DNA from: an uncultured Verrucomicrobiae bacterium
Lineage (GTDB): Bacteria; Verrucomicrobiota; Verrucomicrobiia; Limisphaerales; AAA164-E04
DNA length: 64,000 nucleotides
NCBI GenBank assembly: GCA_943788245.1
Contig: CALSPN010000005.1
Span: forward strand, 44,472 to 108,471
Direction of reading: 5' to 3'
Both the position numbers and the translations under genes were made by a program. Shown one piece after another: positions 58,494-64,000 of the stretch (position 1 is the stretch's first letter; every line of letters begins with the position of its first letter). The notes beneath the pieces are model-generated. The model searched no databases and was not told where the DNA came from. It worked only from the letters and a program-made list of their open reading frames with translations.

Positions 58494-59127
58494 TTGCCTC
58501 AGAGTCATTGCCTTCATTAGTTCATGGGTCCCCGGTTCCCTCCTCCAGGGTCCGAAACCGTATCAGACACGGCTTATAAGAAAAATATTCGGATACGTTC
58601 ACGAAAACAGCGGATCCCAGATTTAAAGGCTTGTTCGGTCATATTAGCCGAAGCGGCTGCTTTAGCTTAGGAGGATTTGGTCGACTTTGGCATGAGATGG
58701 GGCTTGTCGATCTCGAATGGTTCAAGATGCCCTCTCTCGGCCATTTCTTCACGGACACCTGCAAAGGTTACTCGGGCCCACTGCTGATCATAGGCCCCAT
58801 CAGGGGAAGCGTCTGTGGAAATGCCTGCTTGAAAGCGATCTTAATATAGTTGCGCTGCATTGCTTCCAATTCGTAGCCAACAATATTTCAGTCAACAGCT
58901 TAAACCGTTCCTAACGACCTTTAAACGTAATCAAAGGCCGCTGATATTGCATTGCAAATTGATGTCATAAAACGGAACGGAAGCCGACTTAGCAAAGACA
59001 GTGAACATGCGATTCGATCACTGGTTTACTTGCCGATCGGTAATCCCACTGACTTCAATATGATGGCGGCATTACAAATACAGCCATTATACTTATCAAA
59101 TCTGAAGGATTTTGGTAAGTGTGATGA
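58494..59127. other. Gene-free interval (634 bp)
   Basis: No convincing ORF, terminator or RNA was seen after the long lipoprotein gene and before the Gly/Cys-tail gene. Confidence 0.45.
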
Positions 59128-59529
59128 ATGCCTGAATACACCTACAAAGCCCAGCATGAGTCGGGAGAGGTGTGGTCAGGAAGTCTCATGGCCGGCAGCG
59201 CAGATGAGGCTACGGAAGCTCTCAATAAAATGGGCTTAAATCCCACAAATATCGATGAAATCGCTCCTCAAAGCCCTCCTGTAAAATCCAAATACTGGAC
59301 AAAATACTGGAATGGTTCTTTCATGGATGCCATTCCTTGGTTTCTCTGGTGCTTTTTATTGCCCTGCTCTCTAGTTTTTCGTCAAGAGTGGGCCTTTAGC
59401 TGTGTGTTTGCGCCCATCATTGCTTTTATGGTTTGGAGAAGAATCAAAACGGGCAACTGGGATTCTGGTGCTGATGGCGGCGGAGGTTGCGGCGGAGGTT
59501 GCGGCGGTGGATGTGGTGGAGGTGGCTGA
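59128..59529 (+). CDS. GspF-N-like/transmembrane protein with Gly-Cys tail
   Basis: 133 residues. The first 45 (MPEYTYKAQHESGEVWSGSL, then ADEATEALNKMGLNPTNIDE) match the N-terminal module of type II secretion/type IV pilus inner-membrane proteins GspF/PilC. It is not followed by the GspF core but by two hydrophobic segments (AIPWFLWCFLLPCSLVF, FSCVFAPIIAFMVW), a basic stretch and a tail GGGGCGGGCGGGCGGGG made of repeated GGGC units. Such Gly-Cys tails occur in several small membrane proteins; whether they bind metal or are modified is unknown. It ends directly before a beta-lactamase fragment. Confidence 0.75.
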   Translation: MPEYTYKAQHESGEVWSGSLMAGSADEATEALNKMGLNPTNIDEIAPQSPPVKSKYWTKYWNGSFMDAIPWFLWCFLLPCSLVFRQEWAFSCVFAPIIAFMVWRRIKTGNWDSGADGGGGCGGGCGGGCGGGG

Positions 59530-59979
59530 TACCCTGTTAAAAAAACCACTAACTTCAGTGGTGGTGATGGACTATTCTCCACCCCCGACGATTACACGAA
59601 GATCTTACAATGTAACGGTAGGCGAATTTTAGAAAAGGAAACGGTCGAGATAATGATGGAGAATCAGATCGGTGAAATTAGCCTTGATCCTACAGGTTGG
59701 TATTATGATGCGGCCACATGTTGTAATTTCAGTGGACTCATGGACAAAGATTCAAAGTGGGGGTTGGCAGGCATGATTGATAATACGCCTAAATCCTATG
59801 GCCGTAAATCAGGCACTTTGGTTTGGGGTGGTTACCGAAACACATATTTCTATATCGACTATCAATCAGGCATCGCTGCTAGTATTTACAGTCAGCAGTT
59901 GCCATTCAATCATTCGACCACAACTTCCGCATTCGATAAGTTTTCTGAGTTACTTTACAAAAACCTCAGACATCGCTGA
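59530..59979 (+). pseudogene. Beta-lactamase/serine hydrolase, C-terminal fragment
   Basis: The frame begins right after the previous gene's stop and lacks any start. It encodes SGGDGLFSTPDDYTKIL, ILEKETVEIMMENQIGE, and SGTLVWGGYRNTYFYIDY with the C-terminal helix (FDKFSELLYKNL), the end of a class-C-like beta-lactamase/esterase. The SxxK and YxN catalytic part is absent. A remnant; only the last 150 codons remain. Confidence 0.85.
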
Positions 59980-60189
59980 TAAAAGCCAACGAGAATAGGG
60001 ATTTCTTCATTGAGGTCTTCTGTATCGTTTTGTTTCATTACTGTCTGCTCTTTTTAATCCAGACCAGAGGAAATAATGTCACATTTTCTGGCCCATTTAT
60101 TGATCCACCATCGTTTGCTTGTTAAGGGTCCGACATTGATTGGACGTCTTCTCATCACTCAACACATTAACTGCAAACTGAAATACAAA

Positions 60190-60657
60190 ATGAAAAAAAC
60201 GATAATATTATGTGCAATTTGCTTTCTGGCCGTTGTTACTGCCAAGGCTGAAACAGAAATCGAAAAGGAGATCAAGAAACTCATCCTTGATGATAACGCC
60301 TATATTTTGAAAAATTTGAAGCACAAGGCTGGAGCGATTAGTAAAAAGGGTTCGCTAGAATTCTGGTCCAGCGGCGGATTGTTAATGTCCATGTCGCATG
60401 ATACCGTCATTGAGTACGATGATTTTAATCTGCATCCCAAACACATCAAAGTTATTGAAATTAACGCGACCACTGCTGTTGCCATGTATTACGCCGAAGG
60501 AAATGTACAAGCCAAAGGAGCTGAAAATAATGCTAATTATTTGACGCGAGCCATGCAGGTATACGTGAAAGAAGGCGGTGTCTGGAAAATTAGGGCTGCC
60601 CATTGGTCTCCAATAACAGGTGGTAAAGGCACTACCGAAACAGCTTCCAATCAGTAA
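60190..60657 (+). CDS. Secreted SnoaL/DUF4440-like NTF2-fold protein
   Basis: 155 residues from the ATG at 60190, which begins a clean signal peptide (KKTIILCAICFLAVVTAKA); an upstream ATG at 60076 would put 38 residues in front of it. The remainder fits an NTF2-like cone: a helical start (EKEIKKLILDDNAYILKN), SMSHDTVIEYDDF, and strands AMYYAEGNVQAK, RAMQVYVKEGGVWKIRAAHWSPI. These proteins often degrade or bind small molecules; no specific activity can be given. Confidence 0.8.
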   Translation: MKKTIILCAICFLAVVTAKAETEIEKEIKKLILDDNAYILKNLKHKAGAISKKGSLEFWSSGGLLMSMSHDTVIEYDDFNLHPKHIKVIEINATTAVAMYYAEGNVQAKGAENNANYLTRAMQVYVKEGGVWKIRAAHWSPITGGKGTTETASNQ

Positions 60658-60703
60658 ACTCTACATACATTCTGTTAGTCTCCCGTATTTGGAAACTCAT
60701 AAA

Positions 60704-60741
60704 GTTCACTATTCCTTTGCTTGATAGGAGGAATAGTGAAC
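60704..60741. repeat. Perfect 12-bp inverted repeat
   Basis: GTTCACTATTCC (60704-60715) and GGAATAGTGAAC (60730-60741) are exact inverted copies with a 14-base loop. No T-run follows, so it is not a classical terminator. It lies between the NTF2-like gene and a decayed RHH-type gene. Confidence 0.6.
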
Positions 60742-60754
60742 GCAGCTAAAGAAA

Positions 60755-61045
60755 TTCGGTGACGGTCACTTACCCATCGAAGCAGTGGCTGCGAGAGCTA
60801 AGGAGTCCAGCGAGACAATGAGCGAGCTGGTATCTGACAAAGAAAAATAAAAGATTCTGAAAGGCTGAAAAGTGTTAAGTGAGATTGTATCCGTTCTGGG
60901 GCAGGTTCCGTTGGATGCTGGTGCTGACCAGATAAGTTATGAGGATGGAAAGCTATCTGCCTTTGAATGGGTTGTATCAGTCAGCTTCCTTATCGTTTGG
61001 CTTATGTGGAGGTTTGGATACTTCAAGAAAACTGACAAATGGTGA
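60755..61045 (+). pseudogene. Decayed RHH-transmembrane gene
   Basis: The upstream frame reads LPIEAVAARAKESSETMSEL and stops at 60850; it resembles AVARKAIESGETMSEWI of the intact gene at 62608-62976. From 60872 a second frame gives LSEIVSVLGQVPLDAG, and then a transmembrane helix FEWVVSVSFLIVWLMWRFGY and a stop at 61045, like the C-terminus of the same family. A ribbon-helix-helix/membrane protein broken by mutation is the simplest reading. Confidence 0.6.
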
Positions 61046-61100
61046 CCAGTGTCCGGTCAGGGTTTTCGAAAGGCAGGATATTGTGAAAGCGCGCTGCCCG

Positions 61101-61156
61101 AGAATAGGAGACATCTACAAAATCGGGTAAGAATTGTAAGAGCTATATTTTTTTCT
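61101..61156 (+). repeat. Dispersed repeat, leader segment (copy B)
   Basis: Counterpart of 1745-1800. It ends 19 bases before the ATG of the SUMF-type gene and therefore is likely to contain that gene's promoter or leader. Confidence 0.8.
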
Positions 61157-61175
61157 ATCTTCCAATGTATACCAT

Positions 61176-61955
61176 ATGAAATTTCAAACGATGTTCGCAT
61201 TAATCGCTACCATGATGTTTGTCGGGTGTGGCGAGGAAGTGCCTGAGCTTAACTTGGAGATGATGCCCATACCTTCAGGCACTTTTTTAATGGGGGGTAC
61301 GGATTACGAAGAAGGATGGGATGATGATGAAGGTCCTCAAACGACGGTAACCATAACCAAACCGTTCTGGCTGGGTAAAACCGAAGTGACTCAAAGCCAA
61401 TGGGAGGCCGTGATGGGGAATAACCCAAGTCGTTTCAAGGGAGACGACCTGCCAATGACGAACATTAATTGGCATGATGCAGTAGATTTTTGTGAGAAAC
61501 TCAATGCGATAAAGCGCGATACGCTACCAGATGGCTATCGCTACACCCTGCCGACGGAGGCACAATGGGAATATGCCTGTCGAGCAGAGACGACAACGCG
61601 GTTCTGTTATGGGGACGACTACAATCAGCTTGGGCAGTATGCATGGAATGAAGACAACAGCTCTGACAAGACACACCCCGTTGGAGAAAAACAGCCCAAC
61701 GATTGGGGGTTGCATGACATGCATGGAAATGTCTGGGAGTGGTGCCTTGATGGCTATTCCGATTCTTATCTTGAGGGTAGTGTGTCGGATCCGCAAAATT
61801 TCAAGATTAGCTCGTTCCAAGTGGTTCGTGGCGGCAGTTGGTTCAGCATCGCCAGATACTGTCGGTCGCTGTCTCGCAGCAAAAATCCCCCTAACAGAAC
61901 GAGGTTGGGCAATCTCGGATTCCGCATCGCCTTGAGCCCAGTGCTAACAGAGTAA
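61176..61955 (+). CDS. SUMF/FGE-type lipoprotein
   Basis: 259 residues: a lipoprotein signal peptide (lipobox FVGCGEE) and one formylglycine-generating-enzyme-like domain: MMPIPSGTFLMGGTDYEEG, LGKTEVTQSQWEAVMG, TNINWHDAVDFCEKLN, YTLPTEAQWEYACRA, NDWGLHDMHGNVWEWCLDG and VVRGGSWFSIARYCRSLSR with GFRIALS at the end. True FGE enzymes need two cysteines near the C-terminus; only one (RYCRS) is near the expected site, so sulfatase activation is unlikely and a ligand-binding role is more probable. Flanked by the leader and tail repeats. Confidence 0.9.
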   Translation: MKFQTMFALIATMMFVGCGEEVPELNLEMMPIPSGTFLMGGTDYEEGWDDDEGPQTTVTITKPFWLGKTEVTQSQWEAVMGNNPSRFKGDDLPMTNINWHDAVDFCEKLNAIKRDTLPDGYRYTLPTEAQWEYACRAETTTRFCYGDDYNQLGQYAWNEDNSSDKTHPVGEKQPNDWGLHDMHGNVWEWCLDGYSDSYLEGSVSDPQNFKISSFQVVRGGSWFSIARYCRSLSRSKNPPNRTRLGNLGFRIALSPVLTE

Positions 61956-61960
61956 ATTGA

Positions 61961-62200
61961 GCGGAGTGTCAGCAGTGTAATTGGCTGGAGCATGGCTTTA
62001 CCCCTAAAGAAATCTGGAGATACCTAGAAGCACGTTGTCCTATTCCCAGTAAGGCTGCAGAGCTTAGAGACAGCGGAATTACCCTAGATATGGCAGCGGA
62101 ACATTACGGGTATGATGAGGACGATTTTCCAATGACACTTGGGGAAGCTTATTGCGCAGGTGAAATGGACGATGTCCCTCAAGATTTATTTGATCCCTGA
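61961..62200 (+). pseudogene. C-terminal fragment of an acidic protein shared with 1.6 kb
   Basis: An 80-codon open frame without a start codon begins after an in-frame TGA two bases past the SUMF gene: CQQCNWLEHGFTPKEIWRYL, LRDSGITLDMAAEHYGYDED, then the acidic end GEMDDVPQDLFDP. The last 33 codons match 1582-1671. I do not recognise the full-length protein; the G-x-T-P-x-E and D-S-G-I-T-x-x-x-A units look like short helical repeats. Confidence 0.6.
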
Positions 62201-62221
62201 CGCTGAGTGGTAGTGTTCGCA
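62102..62221 (+). repeat. Dispersed repeat, tail segment (copy B)
   Basis: Counterpart of 1582-1701, gap-free over 120 bp, including the stop and the following CGCTGAGTGGTA. Confidence 0.85.
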
Positions 62222-62337
62222 CAAACAATCTTATGCCTTAAGGGATCATCATATGCTCGATGAGTCCTCCAATACCTCTGTTTATCCCTGATCTCTCAGG
62301 TTTGAAAAACAAGCGGCTAACCACCTCTCCTACATTC

Positions 62338-62562
62338 TCAGTGGGTCCTTCCGCAGTTGTGACATACATCTGCGTCTTTGAAGCACCACATGCGGCAGTG
62401 GTTACATTTAACGGTGCCGTAAGGCATGAACCCAGCGTAAATTACGCCCACTGGTCCCAACAGAAATCCAGCGGCGAAACCATCACCTGTTCGCCCTCTC
62501 ACACTACCTAGTCTTGTGGAAAAAAGTATGCAGACTAACCATCCTAAGACAATTTCAACCAT
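62338..62562 (-). CDS. Small membrane protein with C-terminal zinc ribbon
   Basis: 74 residues: a hydrophobic start (VEIVLGWLVCILF), a Gly-rich membrane hairpin (GFAAGFLLGPVGVIYAGFM) and a zinc ribbon (CNHCRMWCFKDADVCHNCG, CxxC plus CxxC). Small membrane/zinc-ribbon proteins of this kind are common and of unknown function. Its start lies next to the stop of a ribbon-helix-helix fragment, suggesting the two were once co-expressed. Confidence 0.7.
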   Translation of the reverse strand: MVEIVLGWLVCILFSTRLGSVRGRTGDGFAAGFLLGPVGVIYAGFMPYGTVKCNHCRMWCFKDADVCHNCGRTH

Positions 62563-62563
62563 A

Positions 62564-62614
62564 TTAACGCTTCGCCGCCTTCCTAATAGTGTTGCGTATC
62601 CACTCGCTCATCGT
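62564..62614 (-). pseudogene. C-terminal RHH fragment (partial duplicate)
   Basis: Encodes ETMSEWIRNTIRKAAKR and a stop, matching ETMSEWIRNAVRKG of the intact gene that it overlaps end to end. At DNA level, 62570-62617 repeats much of 62739-62790. A leftover of a tandem duplication. Confidence 0.6.
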
Positions 62615-62976
62615 TTCTTTCGGAAGTAAAAATACCAAACGACGATAGCTGAGACAGCGACGCCTATATAATCTGTATAGGGGAAGATGTTATCAATGAT
62701 GATTTCAAGAAGTGAACGAGGGTCACCGGATTCTAACACTTCGCCGCCTTTGCGCACAGCATTGCGTATCCACTCGCTCATCGTCTCGCCTGACTCGATA
62801 GCTTTGCGAGCCACAGCGTCGCGCTCACGGCTGCTTAAATAAACCCACATAGGTTTGCGCTTAGTGCGCGCTAAGTGTGGCTTTAGAACGGCGCCAGCGG
62901 CTTCGCTCAAATCGTCTTTGATTAATTGCGGCGCTGCATCAACCGGCGCCAAACCGTCACTGAATTTCTTTGGCAT
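62608..62976 (-). CDS. Ribbon-helix-helix protein with C-terminal membrane anchor
   Basis: 122 residues. The RHH core is seen in RTKRKPMWVYLSSRERDAVA (strand, helix A) and KAIESGETMSEWIRNAVRKG (helix B), as in Arc/CopG-like DNA-binding proteins and antitoxins. Unusually it ends with one hydrophobic helix and a basic tip (YIGVAVSAIVVWYFYFRKKR), which would tether it to the membrane. No toxin gene is recognisable. A decayed copy and a fragment lie nearby. Confidence 0.75.
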   Translation of the reverse strand: MPKKFSDGLAPVDAAPQLIKDDLSEAAGAVLKPHLARTKRKPMWVYLSSRERDAVARKAIESGETMSEWIRNAVRKGGEVLESGDPRSLLEIIIDNIFPYTDYIGVAVSAIVVWYFYFRKKR

Positions 62977-62989
62977 AGATTTTTATCGT

Positions 62990-63184
62990 TTAAGTTTGAG
63001 TTGGTGCCTTAGGCCTTTTGAATATCAGGCAATTCGAATTACTACTGACAGTTGCTACTTCTTGGACCAATTCCCATCCTTGTTGGCCCAAGTCATTCAA
63101 CTCTTTTGTCATCTCATATTCGCGTTCACCAGCAGTAAATGCGACCTTCGGACTGCGGATTGTTTTGTATTCCCATTGTTGCAT
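62990..63184 (-). CDS. DUF4177-family small protein
   Basis: 64 residues from the ATG at 63184, which has the strong Shine-Dalgarno GGAGGTGAT in front; a longer frame from 63205 lacks one. The DUF4177 signature is visible: MQQWEYKTIRSPKVAF at the start and LNDLGQQGWELVQEV in the middle. Small cytoplasmic protein of unknown function. It precedes the RHH gene by 13 bp and may be co-transcribed. Confidence 0.85.
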   Translation of the reverse strand: MQQWEYKTIRSPKVAFTAGEREYEMTKELNDLGQQGWELVQEVATVSSNSNCLIFKRPKAPTQT

Positions 63185-63330
63185 ATTATCACCTCCATAA
63201 ATCACTGCATGAGTTTTCTATCTCAGCAATTGATTAGCCCATATAATGTTAAACGCTATAGATACCACTAACAGGCCAATTTGATTCCAGATGAACAGCA
63301 ATGTGGCACAAGCTTTGGCTGGAATTCGAC

Positions 63331-64000
63331 TCACTCAGCATAGTTCTGTTTGCTGGGGATCACTCCACGAACACCACCTCTGGGATCTTCAACATCTCCA
63401 ACTTTGCGAGGGATTAGATGCACGTGAACATGAAATATTGTCTGTCCGGCAGAAGCCCCTGAGTTTATCCCCACGTTGAAGCCCGTGACAGCAGGATCAG
63501 TTTTCCATTATGCGATTCTTCTGGCTGTGAAGCAGGGAATGAATTGCATTTAGCTCTGGCTGATAGAGGTCAAAGTAGTCTGGAACGTGCCTTCTTGGCA
63601 TGATCAGCGTGTGGTTGGTGGTTACAGGGTATCCATCTCGTATTGCGACACAAAGTTCATTCTCATCGATTATTCGTGATGGTTTTAGGTTGCAGAACAG
63701 GCAGTTCTTATCCCGCTCTGCATAACTCTGATGAACGCTCCTGAAATCCGTATCGTCATTGTTTCGTTTGTTCGTGTTGCATTTGAAACAAAGACACTGG
63801 AGGTTGGTAACGTCATCGCTGCCTCCATTTGCCCTTGGGATGATGTGGTCCACATGCATCGCCGTTTGAGATTCATGTGCGCCGCAGAGCTCGCATCTGT
63901 ATTTGGCCCTCTTGAGAACTTCATATCGAACTGATCCTGATATGAGTCCCTCTGAAATAGATCTGTGCTCCCATAATGCCTTCCCTCGTTTTTCTGCATA
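63331..64000 (-). pseudogene. HNH-HIT fusion protein, frameshifted, runs off right edge
   Basis: The frame enters from the right edge: SGSVRYEVLKRAKYRCELCG and AMHVDHIIPRANGGSDDVTN with CLCFKCNTNKRN form a complete HNH nuclease domain (zinc Cys pairs, HVDHIIP). A HIT domain follows (CLFCNLKPSRIIDENELCVA, HTLIMPRRHVPDYFDL) until a stop at 63497. The last part of the HIT domain (TGFNVGINSGASAGQTIFHV, then the HVHLIPR histidines and GGVRGVIPSKQNY) is in another frame and ends at 63331. One added A in the A-run read from 63501-63504 would join them. HIT proteins are nucleotide hydrolases or transferases. Confidence 0.85.

Noticed and set aside
59382..59582. Pro-rich minus-strand frame opposite the Gly-Cys tail
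   Set aside because: It is the complement of the GGC/GGT-rich repeat and not an independent gene.

Overview
The window looks like a chromosomal segment of a Verrucomicrobiota bacterium, probably aquatic. Reasons: a planctomycete/verrucomicrobia-style pseudopilin with an H-X9-DG motif, CRTAC1/ASPIC-UnbV giant lipoproteins, a secreted sulfatase, a GSII glutamine synthetase, a squalene-hopene cyclase and scattered BspA-type repeat proteins. The assignment is from gene content only; no rRNA is present.

Layout. 0-6 kb: 5' part of gnd, tRNA-Glu, then a scrambled mobile region (HTH/terminase-like remnant, copies of a dispersed repeat, integrase C-terminus, intact IS3-family element) that has cut the 5' end off a leucine-rich-repeat/Calx-beta surface protein. 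6-13 kb: a pseudopilin, then a carotenoid-type neighbourhood with a CarH-like B12 photoreceptor, a fasciclin protein, and a CrtI-family desaturase coupled to an ABC1 kinase. 13-25 kb: secreted metallophosphatase, a decayed flagellin under a sigma-28-like promoter, speA plus a membrane protein, Nif3, an overlapping mini-kinase/PP2C pair, and glutamine synthetase. 25-34 kb: frameshifted sulfatase, DCC protein, squalene-hopene cyclase, frameshifted lipid kinase, and a secreted helical-repeat gene with a decayed tandem copy. 34-50 kb: sugar isomerase-like protein; ferredoxin-reductase-like protein with gcvT and gcvH; a minus-strand run (SIS protein, MetE-like, UlaG-like MBL hydrolase, DNA methyltransferase); a Ser/Thr kinase; and an SSS symporter with a GH20 hexosaminidase.

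50-58.5 kb is the most unusual part: a cytochrome-oxidase-subunit-II-like protein lacking most CuA ligands, a lipoprotein joining an SCO1-like domain without its CxxxC to CRTAC1 and beta-helix domains, and a second giant lipoprotein (CRTAC1 + ASPIC/UnbV + TlpA-like thioredoxin + TPR) whose reading frame is broken by one in-frame UGA. A perfect 6-bp hairpin with a GGUCG loop begins shortly after the UGA, with its loop 17 nt downstream, which fits the bacterial SECIS layout. I read this as a candidate undescribed selenoprotein; a nonsense mutation or a split gene pair remains possible.

58.5-64 kb is accessory DNA: a GspF-N/transmembrane/Gly-Cys-tail protein, a beta-lactamase fragment, a SUMF-type lipoprotein flanked by the same dispersed repeats seen at 1.6-1.8 kb, three copies or fragments of a ribbon-helix-helix/transmembrane family, a DUF4177 protein and an HNH-HIT fusion. 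Three genes (sulfatase, lipid kinase, HNH-HIT) are each interrupted by a single-base shift in or close to a short mononucleotide run, so assembly error must be weighed against real decay.
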